A stretch of DNA of 64,000 nucleotides, from contig NC_011894.1 of the NCBI RefSeq assembly GCF_000022085.1, forward strand, positions 3,623,501-3,687,500, written 5' to 3'. The notes under the pieces were generated by a model that ran no database searches, was not told the DNA's origin, and worked only from the letters and a program-made list of their open reading frames with translations. The position numbers were made by a program, and so were the translations under genes. The number at the start of each line of letters is the position of its first letter. Positions within the stretch are counted from its first letter, which is position 1. Below, piece after piece: positions 8,711 through 16,693 of this stretch. The DNA comes from Methylobacterium nodulans ORS 2060. GTDB lineage: Bacteria; Pseudomonadota; Alphaproteobacteria; Rhizobiales; Beijerinckiaceae.

Positions 8711-9910
8711 ATGGGCCAGTCAACCACGACGAATCCGCCGACCGGAACGGGCGGTTCCGGAGCTCATGAAAGCAGCGGCAATGACGGAAACGAGGACTTC
8801 GTGCCGATCGGCGTCTGGGTGTGCAACTGGGCCGACATATTTCCCTGGCTCGCCACGGGATATCGTCACTCCATCGACGATACGACCGAGGCCGAGATAA
8901 TGGTCAAGTTTCGGATGATGGGACAGGATTTCCTTACCCTAAATAGGCTATACCGTTACGCCGCAAGCATTAAAATGGTGATCCCGCAGGAACCTGCATT
9001 CCAAGACGACGGCGGGAAAGTATGCCTCCAGATCGCCGACAGTTTTGCCTCCGCTTACGCAAGTTTGTCAGGCGCAAAGCCTACAGGGCCCGCCGAATAT
9101 AAGAGCGCTGCAGTCACCGCCCACGACGAATGTCTTGGGAACGATGCGAAGAAGATTTACGAGATCTGGGATCAGACTCCTTGTCTGCGCAGCGCCGAGC
9201 TGGGCTTGGGCTATATAAAGGGCGGTCGATCGTTGCAGACTCATCAGCAGTTTAATCTCGGCGGCAGTGGTTCCGCTGTGCAATGGATTCCGGTCTCCGA
9301 AATCACTTACTACGACGATGCTCAATGCACATTCGACGGCTCGAACTTCTCGGCATTTGCGCAATTCTACAAGGTGCTTCCCCTTATTCTCCCGCAATCC
9401 GGCAAAATCATTGCGTTCGGTGAGGGCGGTTTCATCGGTGGCGGCAGCCTGGTTTATTGGGACCGCTTCCTAACAATAAAATGCGACGGACCCGACTTAG
9501 CTGGAAGAAATACCTTCTGTATGAGGAGCGGACACAGAGAGTTCGGAACCGACACACACCGGGGGATAATTTCCCTCGCGGTTGCCACAGACACGTGGCC
9601 CATCAACTTTGTCGAGAAGGGCAATTACCTCGAGAGCACGGTCTATAACATCAGGTTATATCCAATTCCGCTGGCGGCGGCCAAAAACATCGATTGGAAG
9701 GGTCAATCTTTTAGCACCAACGTTAAGGCGGACGAAAATCTGACTAACAAGCTGGAGAAGCTAGTCCAAGAACTGCAACGGTCAAGTGTCACATGGTCAT
9801 GGAGCAGCGACCAGCTGTCGTCTGACTGGAATGGGGAGGCTCCGTATCTCCCCACAGCGCTGCGCAAAGAGTATTTTGGGCTCGCGAAGAAGCCTCCGTT
9901 GACACCGTGA
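8711..9910 (+). CDS. Uncharacterised protein, second gene of the cassette
   Basis: A 399-aa protein beginning 18 nt after the previous stop, with a strong GAGGAGGGG ribosome site. The first 40 residues are Ser/Thr/Gly-rich and disordered; the rest looks globular, with many aromatic residues, about six Cys and a Gly-rich strand segment (IIAFGEGGFIGGGSLVYWDR). There is no signal peptide or membrane segment, and I recognise no family. Tight spacing and shared low GC argue that it acts with the 7445 product, for example as a partner, activator or immunity factor. Confidence 0.7.
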   Translation: MGQSTTTNPPTGTGGSGAHESSGNDGNEDFVPIGVWVCNWADIFPWLATGYRHSIDDTTEAEIMVKFRMMGQDFLTLNRLYRYAASIKMVIPQEPAFQDDGGKVCLQIADSFASAYASLSGAKPTGPAEYKSAAVTAHDECLGNDAKKIYEIWDQTPCLRSAELGLGYIKGGRSLQTHQQFNLGGSGSAVQWIPVSEITYYDDAQCTFDGSNFSAFAQFYKVLPLILPQSGKIIAFGEGGFIGGGSLVYWDRFLTIKCDGPDLAGRNTFCMRSGHREFGTDTHRGIISLAVATDTWPINFVEKGNYLESTVYNIRLYPIPLAAAKNIDWKGQSFSTNVKADENLTNKLEKLVQELQRSSVTWSWSSDQLSSDWNGEAPYLPTALRKEYFGLAKKPPLTP

Positions 9911-10005
9911 CAGTAACTCCGGGTTCAATTCTTATTCGAGCCCGTGCGAGCGCCGCCGCTAAGCCGATAAATCGTGGCAATCCAGGACCATAAGGAAGAG
10001 CGCCA

Positions 10006-10254
10006 ATGCCGGTTCTTGATACGAAAACAGAACTTGCGATCCCCAACGGCGTAACGGGCGCCAGGCTCTCGCTCACTGGTTCAGGGAATAAAGCGAGAGT
10101 GAATGTCAGGGATGATGGTTCAAAAGAGGTAATTAAGCACGCCGTGCTTGAAGGAGCTGCAAAGAAAACTCTAAAATGGTCCGCTCCGCCAGCGGGTATA
10201 GACTATGAATTGTATAACACAGGGCCCGCCGACATCAATGTGACTTGGTTATGA
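10006..10254 (+). CDS. Small beta-rich hypothetical protein, third gene of the cassette
   Basis: An 82-aa protein with alternating polar and hydrophobic residues (LAIPNGVTGARLSLTGSGNK; ending IDYELYNTGPADINVTWL) that looks like a small beta-sandwich. An AAGGAAG ribosome site precedes the ATG; the gap to the previous gene is 95 bp. No cysteine, signal peptide or known motif. Speculatively it could be a partner or chaperone of the pore-forming candidate; aegerolysin/MACPF pairs are a known precedent for small beta protein plus MACPF, but no similarity to aegerolysins can be claimed. Confidence 0.6.
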   Translation: MPVLDTKTELAIPNGVTGARLSLTGSGNKARVNVRDDGSKEVIKHAVLEGAAKKTLKWSAPPAGIDYELYNTGPADINVTWL

Positions 10255-10530
10255 AAGCAGAGCAGAATTGAGCGCCCGTTTGGGCAAATTCGAACCGGAC
10301 GGCGCGTCAATTAGCCAATTCAGCCACAAAAGACAGCTCCTGCCTTTTCAGCTTCGATGAGATCGACCGAGGTAAGACCACGCAGATGACTATCCGAGCT
10401 ATGAGAAGAGACGCGTCACGCCGGCCGGGCTTGAGGCCGGGCACGATGACAAACTGATTCGACGAGACCTAGTACAAGCCGATCCGGCCTTAGCGGGGAA
10501 CGCTGGGAGGCGCAAAGCGAGGAGGAAGCC

Positions 10531-10857
10531 ATGCAAAGGATCTTTTGTCCGACCGCGGTAAGGCGGATCGGCAATAAGTCCGCCGCTCCGAAGACGCCTT
10601 CCTGTCTCGCTTGCCGGATTGTGATCGTAGCTGGGATTGCCGTCGCAGGCGCATCACTCAATGCGAATGCAGCTCACGCACGCGCACGTCCTTGTAGTCC
10701 TTTCATCAACGAGCAGGAATGCTGCTCTAGGCAAGAGTGCTCAGGCCACGTTCTAAGCCATAGAGCCAGCGCCAAAGAATGCAAGAAGACATACCACGGC
10801 AAGAGCTGGCATCCTGCATCTGAGGGGCAGGCTCCAGCAGAATGCACAAACCTCTAA
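10531..10857 (+). CDS. Small Cys-rich secreted hypothetical protein
   Basis: A 108-aa protein with an internal hydrophobic segment (IVIVAGIAVAGASLNANAA) that would serve as a signal peptide if translation began later or the N-region is long. The mature part has a Cys pattern (CSPFINEQECCSRQEC ... C ... C) that suggests a disulfide-knotted secreted peptide. AGGAGG lies 7 nt before the ATG. I do not recognise a family. It neighbours another Cys-rich secreted protein at 11539. Confidence 0.5.
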   Translation: MQRIFCPTAVRRIGNKSAAPKTPSCLACRIVIVAGIAVAGASLNANAAHARARPCSPFINEQECCSRQECSGHVLSHRASAKECKKTYHGKSWHPASEGQAPAECTNL

Positions 10858-10984
10858 GGCCCGGGTACGCTTTTGTAGAGTGCTGGACAAGCGGGAATAA
10901 AGGTAAAAAAACAATCGCGCGCCCTGGCGCGGTTCGATGAAGCCGCCAATCGCGCGGGTGACGTATATTTCGGATCATTCTAGA

Positions 10985-11077
10985 ACTGCGCACAACAATG
11001 CACGTACCAGCAGCCCCATCGGCGACATACAGAGGTTGGCCAACCAGCAGCTGGTGCGGCTTGCCCTTGAGGAATGA
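10985..11077 (+). pseudogene. C-terminal relic of a tandem copy of the next gene
   Basis: This stretch reads AHNNARTSSPIGDIQRLANQ then QLVRLALEE and stop. It matches the end of the intact gene at 11090-11461 (AHNNTRTGIPMDDLKGLTNQ, QLVRLALVE). Only about 30 codons survive and there is no start. It shows the locus was once at least duplicated head to tail. Confidence 0.55.
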
Positions 11078-11089
11078 CCGGAGGACGTG

Positions 11090-11461
11090 ATGTCGCTTTC
11101 TATTGAAATGACGCTTCGCGGTGTGTTGGCAGCAGGAAAGTGGAGGAACGAAGCCAGCTTGAAAACTATGTCGGACGAGGACTGTCGCAATACTCTAATT
11201 GTAGAATTGGCTGGACATACTAAACGAGCCCCAGAAGACAATCCTCAGCGGTTTAATAACGATGAATTAATTGGCAAAGGCGCTATCGTGGTTTTTTTGG
11301 CGCAGGCCATGCGTTATAATAGAGATAAACTCAAAACAATGAGCGACGATGAGCAACGCAACGCTATAATTGCGCATAACAATACACGCACCGGCATCCC
11401 CATGGACGACTTAAAGGGGTTGACCAACCAGCAGCTGGTGCGGCTTGCGCTTGTGGAATAA
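11090..11461 (+). CDS. Hypothetical protein with internal repeat
   Basis: A 123-aa hydrophilic, mainly helical protein. ATG 11090 follows GGAGGACG. Two internal units both begin LKTMSD(E/D)(D/E) and continue with RN..I, so the protein itself is a two-fold repeat. It sits between a C-terminal relic upstream and a decayed start of another copy downstream. Function unknown. Confidence 0.6.
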   Translation: MSLSIEMTLRGVLAAGKWRNEASLKTMSDEDCRNTLIVELAGHTKRAPEDNPQRFNNDELIGKGAIVVFLAQAMRYNRDKLKTMSDDEQRNAIIAHNNTRTGIPMDDLKGLTNQQLVRLALVE

Positions 11462-11509
11462 CGGGAAGACGTGACGTCGCTTTCCATCGAAAGATCGCTC
11501 GGGAGTGCG
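11462..11509 (+). repeat. Decayed start of a third tandem copy
   Basis: The 48 bp after the 11090 gene repeat, with scattered changes, the 48 bp that begin that gene: its ribosome site, start and first codons. The initiator ATG has become ACG and the copy runs out after about a dozen codons. Confidence 0.5.
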
Positions 11510-11538
11510 AGCCACATTACGAAAATGGGAGGAAAATC

Positions 11539-11838
11539 ATGTGGTCATTAAAAAAGTTGTCTCAAATTTTCCTTGCCAGCTTGCTGATCTCTGTGTCAAT
11601 GAGCCATCCTGTACTGGCAAAAAATAAGATATATACGGGAATGTGCGTCTGCAAAAAAAAGGGAAACGTCAAGGCTACCTACAGTGCGACAACCGAATGC
11701 ACAAAAGCAAAAGACCATCCGGGGTGCGACGCTGCGAAGCAGGCATGTTTGGGGGACCAGGAGAACATAAACGCATGCAACAATTTGGGCGGCACTCTGA
11801 TTCAAAGTACTAAAACATGTAAATCAGTAGAATGCTAG
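11539..11838 (+). CDS. Small Cys-rich secreted protein
   Basis: A 99-aa protein with a classical Sec signal peptide (KKLSQIFLASLLISVSMSHP, cleavage probably after LAK or VLA), then a mature domain of about 70 aa with seven or more Cys (MCVCKKKG ... C ... C ... C ... C ... C ... VEC) and many Lys/Thr. This suggests a disulfide-stabilised periplasmic or extracellular peptide. GGAGGAAA precedes the ATG. Low GC. No family recognised. Confidence 0.6.
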   Translation: MWSLKKLSQIFLASLLISVSMSHPVLAKNKIYTGMCVCKKKGNVKATYSATTECTKAKDHPGCDAAKQACLGDQENINACNNLGGTLIQSTKTCKSVEC

Positions 11839-12067
11839 GCTTGCTAACGATTTTTCTGTAATCAATGGTTGCAAGGCCGCCCCTCCTTCGAGAGGTGGCC
11901 CAAGCCAAAAAGCAAACAGCTATCCCGCCTGTCCGCTCGATCGCCGCTTCTATTTGAGGCAGATCTTCCTTGCGCGAAAGCCTGCGATCGGCATTCTTGA
12001 TAAGGGTGAGGCTCACAGGTGCGGACACCACATGCTCGACTAGTGCATGAGCGTTGGCGTTCTTCAT
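11810..12067 (-). CDS. Hypothetical protein, uncertain
   Basis: An 85-aa minus-strand frame (MKNANAHALVEHVVSAPVSL...) with an AGGCAAG sequence before the ATG. Residues 20-50 are charged and coding-like; the C-terminal third is less convincing and overlaps the end of the Cys-rich gene on the other strand. It may be a gene fragment next to the prophage edge. Confidence 0.3.
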   Translation of the reverse strand: MKNANAHALVEHVVSAPVSLTLIKNADRRLSRKEDLPQIEAAIERTGGIAVCFLAWATSRRRGGLATIDYRKIVSKPSILLIYMF

Positions 12068-12248
12068 CTTGCCTAGTTTGAAAATATGAATGGGTCTACT
12101 CTGCTCGTTCTCTTGAAAGGAGCTAATGACCGCTTATGACGCGAACCCGCTGCGGGCACAGCGTTCGCAGAGGAGCGTGATCGGACCACTTGACGCGTTC
12201 CGCCAAAAGAGTTGCCTGCCGCGGCGGGTGCCGGGCGGGCTTGGCCGG

Positions 12249-12659
12249 TCAGCGGGGATGCTGGTCGCGGCGGGAGCCGCGAGGCTGGCCCTGGTGAGGC
12301 CCGCGGCCGCCTTCCTCCAAATCTTCGAGGCGGTCGGTGAGGCGCTCCAAGACACTGATCAGCTGGTCATTGTGCCGGGCCGTGTCCGACGCGGTGTCCT
12401 CGCGGATGGCCAGGGCCAGCTCCTTCACCGCGTCCGTCAGGTCGGCGATCGCGATCGAGTCGAGGACCGCGGGGCCGGACGCGGATGCGACGTCCCGCGC
12501 GGTTTCGGCCTGGAGCGCTTCGGCCTTCTTCGCCTCCAGCCGGTAATCGAGCAGCGTCTTGATGAAGCCGTTCAGCGGGACGAGGGCGCCCGCCAGCGCG
12601 GCCGTGATGCCGACGACGATCGCCGGCCAGCTGTCAAAGGATACGCCCAAGTCGGCCAC
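12249..12659 (-). CDS. Phage membrane/coiled-coil protein, lysis region
   Basis: A 136-aa protein. The GTG at 12659 is chosen because AGAGGAGG lies just upstream. One N-terminal membrane segment (WPAIVVGITAALAGALVPLN) is followed by a charged helix rich in Glu/Lys/Ala and a long amphipathic helix (NDQLISVLERLTDRLEDLEE), so a membrane-anchored coiled coil. It is the last gene of the late operon, overlaps the preceding membrane gene by 26 nt and lies near the endolysin: it could be a spanin-like or holin-accessory protein. Confidence 0.65.
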   Translation of the reverse strand: MADLGVSFDSWPAIVVGITAALAGALVPLNGFIKTLLDYRLEAKKAEALQAETARDVASASGPAVLDSIAIADLTDAVKELALAIREDTASDTARHNDQLISVLERLTDRLEDLEEGGRGPHQGQPRGSRRDQHPR

Positions 12660-13134
12660 CAGCTCGCCTCCTCTTGCGCAGGCCGAAGGTGTCTTCGGCC
12701 GCCATGTCGGAGGCGGCCCGCCCCGACGAATGAAGCTCGGCCAGGGCGAGGACACCGTAGACCGCGATGCCGGTGGAGAGCGGCGGGTAGGCTGCCGCGA
12801 AGCCGGCCGCGGTTGCGAGCCAGAACGCAAAGCCTGACATGCACCCGATGGTGCGGATCAGGGAGGTCTCGCGACCGCGCCGGCCGTTGATCCAGAGGGC
12901 GAGGATGCGCGCCCCGCCCACCGCAACGGAGATCGTCCCGGCCGTGCGCTCGGTCACGCAGGACGCGATCACGCGCCATTCCGGGCCGACGAAGGTGGGC
13001 TCGGGCAGGAGCAGCACCCCCCCGAGCGTCACCATGATGAGGGAGAGCCACACCTCGGCCCAGCGGGTTTGCCCGTAGCGGACGGCTCTGCGGATGCGCT
13101 CGTTGATGACCGGATCGGGGTCGTACTGGATCAT
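12634..13134 (-). CDS. Phage membrane protein, holin candidate
   Basis: A 166-aa protein with three to four hydrophobic segments (VWLSLIMVTLGGVLLL; TISVAVGGARILALWI; FAFWLATAAGFAAAYPPL; IAVYGVLALAEL) and a basic C-terminus. The frame opens earlier, but MIQYDPDPVINERIRR looks like the true start. It lies two genes after the endolysin in transcription order, the usual place for lysis membrane proteins. Confidence 0.6.
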   Translation of the reverse strand: MIQYDPDPVINERIRRAVRYGQTRWAEVWLSLIMVTLGGVLLLPEPTFVGPEWRVIASCVTERTAGTISVAVGGARILALWINGRRGRETSLIRTIGCMSGFAFWLATAAGFAAAYPPLSTGIAVYGVLALAELHSSGRAASDMAAEDTFGLRKRRRAGGRLGRIL

Positions 13135-13221
13135 GGCTCGGTGGTGCCAAGGCGCGAGGTAAGCCAGCCAGCAGTGCCGTGGGGGGATCCGCATGGCCGC
13201 CTCCTGTCTGGCTATGTGCGC

Positions 13222-13929
13222 TTACTTCCTGGCCGCCGCCGGCAGCCCGTTCAGGACAGGCGTCAGGACGGTGTTGGCGTTCGCGGTCTCCTCCAGGTGC
13301 AGGGCCCGGAAGATCGTCCTGGCGACACCCTCCGGGCCGCCCGCGGCGCGCACCACCGCCGCCGGAGCAGCGTTGAGCGCACGGTTGACCGCGGTGGCGA
13401 GCACCTTCGAGCCGATCTCGACATTGAGCGCCGTGCCCCTGGCTGCGCCCTCGACGGTGTTGAGGGCATACTCCAGGCAGGCCTCGACCATCTGCTGGAT
13501 CCGCTTCTGGGTGATGAACAGCTGCAACCACGGGGCGATGCGGGCGATCGCAGCGGTGATCACGGTCACCAGGATCGGCACGAGGACTGAGGTGATGGTC
13601 TGGGCGATGGCGACGATCCAGTCGCCCCAGGGCACCACCACCGCGGTGTTGGCGACCGCCGTCACCTCGGCGGAGAGGGCTGGCCCGAGGAGTGTGAGAA
13701 GGCCTGCCAGGGCGACACCGGCCAGGGGCAGGCGGCGCAGGAGTGCGACAGCGGCCGGCAGGGCGAGCGAGACGCCACCGAGGAGCATGAGGCCGAACGC
13801 GAGGCCTCCAGCCCCAGAGCCGCCCTTCAGTGGACAGTCGGCGCAGAGCTCGGGCGGCGTCGCGCCGGCCAGAGCGGGAGCGGCGAGCGCGCACAGCGCC
13901 AGCGCCGCGAGCGAGAGCTTGCGGATCAT
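13222..13929 (-). CDS. Phage membrane protein with signal sequence, holin-like candidate
   Basis: A 235-aa protein with an N-terminal signal-like segment (MIRKLSLAALALCALAAPA), two further hydrophobic stretches around 45-95, a segment ITSVLVPILVTVITAAIA (about 115-132), then a long amphipathic region (FITQKRIQQMVEACLEYALN...). This resembles phage holins of the LLH type, in which a membrane segment is followed by a helical cytoplasmic domain, but the match is only in layout. Confidence 0.6.
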   Translation of the reverse strand: MIRKLSLAALALCALAAPALAGATPPELCADCPLKGGSGAGGLAFGLMLLGGVSLALPAAVALLRRLPLAGVALAGLLTLLGPALSAEVTAVANTAVVVPWGDWIVAIAQTITSVLVPILVTVITAAIARIAPWLQLFITQKRIQQMVEACLEYALNTVEGAARGTALNVEIGSKVLATAVNRALNAAPAAVVRAAGGPEGVARTIFRALHLEETANANTVLTPVLNGLPAAARK

Positions 13930-13988
13930 GGGATAGTCCTTGGATGTTGCTGGGGTGGTGCCCTGTCTAAACCCGTAGGGCGAGGGTC

Positions 13989-14291
13989 TCAGGCTGCGTC
14001 GAAGTCAGGCAGCGGAACGGTTTGCCCGGCGAGGTGATGGGTGCTGTCGCCGAGAAATTGGATCTGGCCGTCCCTCACGAAGGAGTGGCAGACGGGGGAG
14101 CCCGGGTTGAAGTACGGGCCGGGCGGGTTGACGAAGACCGAGGGGGTGAAGGTCGGACGGTCGTAGTTGCCGTTGAACTGCCAGCGCGGACCTTCCCCCT
14201 CACCGATGCGGATGCTGTGGGCGCCCGCGCACCCCGGGCACCAGAACAGAAGCCGGCCGCCCTCCACGGTGCGGAGGATGCCGCGTTTCAT
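13989..14291 (-). CDS. DUF6527-like small phage protein
   Basis: A 100-aa protein with a CPGC motif (LLFWCPGCAGAHSI) and the later CHSFVRDGQIQFLGDSTHHL block. This combination is typical of a small protein often found beside phage endolysins (DUF6527). Its ATG overlaps the endolysin stop by one base (TGATG), indicating translational coupling. Role unknown; the Cys and His residues could bind zinc. Confidence 0.65.
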   Translation of the reverse strand: MKRGILRTVEGGRLLFWCPGCAGAHSIRIGEGEGPRWQFNGNYDRPTFTPSVFVNPPGPYFNPGSPVCHSFVRDGQIQFLGDSTHHLAGQTVPLPDFDAA

Positions 14292-14983
14292 CAGGCGGCC
14301 CCGAAGACGCGATCGATCCAGCCGCCGAGCCGCGCCACGAAGCCCGTCGTCGCCAGTACGGCCGGGGGCACCGGGGTCGCGGGGGTCGCCGGGACCACCA
14401 CAACAGGCTCCGCGACCCGCACCACGACCAGCGCGGGCGCCGGCGCCGCGTTGCCGAGGCTCTTCGCCTTGGCGATCGCCTTCTCGACCTCGGCGGCCGT
14501 GGCGAGCACCTTGTTGATGCCATCGCCCAGGTAGTAGGTCTGCCCGCGCCTCACCGCCTTGTGGGCGCCCTTGATGTCCGAGAGCACCGGGAAGGAAGCC
14601 CACTCCATGGCAAGTTGGTTGCCGAAGGCGGTCGCCGAGACGGTGCCGGCCATGAACTGGTCGTACTTTCGGCGCCGCAGCAGGTGGTAGCCGAGCCGGT
14701 CCTGAAGGTCCGGATCGAAAACCTGAGTGCTGCGCAGCCCGAGCTCCTTGATCAGCCCCTGCAGGGTTGCGGTCATGAACTGGTAGCGCCCGCACGCGCT
14801 CGACCCGAAGGTCTTGGTGCGCCAGGGGCCCTGCGCGACCACCTCGGCCACCGTCATGGTGGTGAGGGGATTCGGCATCATCGACATCTTGTTGTCGAAC
14901 ACGGTGTTGTAGCCCCGCGGCGCCTCCTTGCTCGCGATGAAGTCGAGCAGAAACGCCGCGCCGGCGGGCACGGTCTTGTCCAT
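14291..14983 (-). CDS. Phage endolysin (muramidase-like lysozyme)
   Basis: A 230-aa protein. Residues 10-155 contain the rhizobial-phage lysozyme blocks FIASKEAPRGYNTVF, GSSACGRYQFMTATL, FDPDLQDRLGYHLLRRR, AMEWASFPVL and YYLGDGINK; the Glu of KEAPRG is the probable catalytic acid. A Pro/Val-rich linker and a short C-terminal hydrophobic patch follow. It would cleave peptidoglycan at the end of infection, released by the membrane proteins encoded next to it. Confidence 0.85.
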   Translation of the reverse strand: MDKTVPAGAAFLLDFIASKEAPRGYNTVFDNKMSMMPNPLTTMTVAEVVAQGPWRTKTFGSSACGRYQFMTATLQGLIKELGLRSTQVFDPDLQDRLGYHLLRRRKYDQFMAGTVSATAFGNQLAMEWASFPVLSDIKGAHKAVRRGQTYYLGDGINKVLATAAEVEKAIAKAKSLGNAAPAPALVVVRVAEPVVVVPATPATPVPPAVLATTGFVARLGGWIDRVFGAA

Positions 14984-15020
14984 CAGCAGTCTCCTGGGGG
15001 TTGTGCCGGCGGCGCCGGGC

Positions 15021-15383
15021 TTAGGCGAGCGGAATGCCGCGCCTCTTCAGCGCCGCCAGGACGCCCTGATGGTCGGTGGCGGCGTAGACCTCCTGCGAGC
15101 ACGCGACACGCGCCAGCTCGATCTGCTCGGCCTGGGTGGCCGCGGCGTCGACCTGCTGGGCCAGCTGCGCAACCGTGAGGCCGCGGATCCGGGCCTCCTC
15201 CTCCAGCATGGTCGAGCGCACGCCCGAGGAGAGGAAGGCGCGGGCCTGGGCCGCCTTGTTGGTGTCCATGGCGCGCTGCACGGCCGAGCGCTCTTTCTGG
15301 CCGATCTCGGCGTAGAAGCGCATCAGGGCGGCGTAGGCCAGATCCTGGAACTGGTCCAGGCTCGGTCCGATGATGAGGCTCAT
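15021..15383 (-). CDS. Phage hypothetical protein, helical
   Basis: A 120-aa helix-rich protein (IIGPSLDQFQDLAYAALMRF...) with Ala/Gln-rich stretches. It overlaps the preceding gene by 4 nt (ATGA), so it is part of the tail-fibre/lysis junction. No motif recognised. Confidence 0.65.
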   Translation of the reverse strand: MSLIIGPSLDQFQDLAYAALMRFYAEIGQKERSAVQRAMDTNKAAQARAFLSSGVRSTMLEEEARIRGLTVAQLAQQVDAAATQAEQIELARVACSQEVYAATDHQGVLAALKRRGIPLA

Positions 15384-15796
15384 TGGGCAGACGGCTCCGT
15401 GACGGTGAGGGTGAAGACGCGCCGCCGATACGGGAACGGCTCGATCGAGAGGCGATAGCTGCCCGGGACCACAAAGCCGATCGCGAGATCGCCGCCCGGG
15501 TGCGGGGTCTGGCCGGGCCCGAGCGGGCCCTCCTCGACCACGATGCTGCAGGCCGGCACGCCGGGCAGCGTCGCCTGCTCGAACGGCTTGAGGGTGGTCG
15601 TGTCGAACTCGCCCGGCAGCTCGGGGCGCCGCTTCAGGGCCGGTGTACCGCTGCTCAGGTCCACGTAGGTGTCGGTCATGTCCTGGCCGACCTCCACGAA
15701 GTTCGTGCCGGCCTCGCGCAGCAGGTCGGCGTAGCCGGGTTGGCTCTGGCCCACCATCTGGGTGATGCGGCCCGCGTCGTTGTAGATGAAGAACAC
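15380..15796 (-). CDS. Phage tail accessory protein, unknown
   Basis: A 138-aa beta-rich protein (MFFIYNDAGRITQMVGQSQP...) with a Pro-rich centre and a strand-rich C-terminus (YRRRVFTLTVTEP). Its position among fibre genes and its opening, typical of short fibre-associated proteins, suggest a tail-tip accessory role. Confidence 0.65.
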   Translation of the reverse strand: MFFIYNDAGRITQMVGQSQPGYADLLREAGTNFVEVGQDMTDTYVDLSSGTPALKRRPELPGEFDTTTLKPFEQATLPGVPACSIVVEEGPLGPGQTPHPGGDLAIGFVVPGSYRLSIEPFPYRRRVFTLTVTEPSAQ

Positions 15797-15797
15797 C

Positions 15798-16247
15798 TCA
15801 GTCTCCTCTGCCCAGCACCCAGAACTTGAGGGTGCCGGCCGTGATCATCCCTGTGCCGGAGGTGCCGCCGCCCTGGACAGACCAGTCGATGGCAAAGCGC
15901 CCGTCGCCGAGCGGGGTCAGGGTGTATTGGCAGACCCAGTAGGCCTGGGCGACGCCTTGCGTGTTGGTGATGACGAGCGCCCCCATCGGGATGATGGTCC
16001 CGTCGTTGTTGATGTAGGTCCCGCAGATCCACGGGAATGTATAGTATTTGCGCGCGGTCTCGACCCTGGGACGCCACTGCTGCGTCATATCTGCAGGCGA
16101 GCCTAAGATGAACTCCTCGGCCACGGCTGGCGGATACTGGGCCGAGAAGATCAGGGCCGGGTCGAGCGGATCGCCCGGCGCGCCGCCGGCGTGGTTCCAG
16201 ATCTTCAGCGGATCGCCATTGACGTTGAACTGAGCGTTGAAGGCCAT
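15798..16247 (-). CDS. Phage tail-tip accessory/structural protein
   Basis: A 149-aa protein from MAFNAQFNVNGDPLKIWNHA to a C-terminal beta region (LKFWVLGRGD). The frame is open far upstream, but only this start has a sensible N-terminus, 5 nt after the previous gene's stop. Gly/aromatic-rich strands suggest a virion surface protein. No family recognised. Confidence 0.65.
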   Translation of the reverse strand: MAFNAQFNVNGDPLKIWNHAGGAPGDPLDPALIFSAQYPPAVAEEFILGSPADMTQQWRPRVETARKYYTFPWICGTYINNDGTIIPMGALVITNTQGVAQAYWVCQYTLTPLGDGRFAIDWSVQGGGTSGTGMITAGTLKFWVLGRGD

Positions 16248-16252
16248 GGGTC

Positions 16253-16690
16253 TCACGAGAAGGTCTGGCGGCGATAGACGAGGTACATGATCTTGTCCGG
16301 CAGTTCGGTGTAGATGCCACCGACGCTGAAACACGAGATCACGAACTGGTTCGTGGAGATCTGGAGCTTCATGGTGTGACGCGGGACCGTCGCGTTGAAG
16401 GCGTTTCCGCTCGGCTGGAGAGCCATCGGCGGCCACTGGACCGTGCCGTTCGGGCGCACCGCGATCGGGATCACGTCCGGAGTGACGCTGTAGGGCCCAA
16501 TGCCGACCGTGGCCTGCTTCGCCCCTGACGAGGTTGGATGAGCCCCGAGGGTGACGATGCCGTGCTCCAGGATCTGACCCGTCCTGACCCCGAGGTCCAT
16601 CAGGATGCCATCCCAGGACGGGTTGAACACATCGAAGCCAGGGCGCATCACCCGGAAGGCCCCGGGCCCGATATGAGTTCGCCAGGGCAT
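16253..16690 (-). CDS. Phage tail-tip protein, relative of the next gene
   Basis: A 145-aa protein beginning MPWRTHIGPGAFRVMRPGFD. Its opening follows the same pattern as the neighbouring gene (M.WR..IG....G..V..PG.D.F), so the two are probably paralogous virion proteins. The remainder is beta-rich. Located just downstream of the giant tail-tip gene. Confidence 0.65.
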   Translation of the reverse strand: MPWRTHIGPGAFRVMRPGFDVFNPSWDGILMDLGVRTGQILEHGIVTLGAHPTSSGAKQATVGIGPYSVTPDVIPIAVRPNGTVQWPPMALQPSGNAFNATVPRHTMKLQISTNQFVISCFSVGGIYTELPDKIMYLVYRRQTFS

Positions 16691-16693
16691 GAT

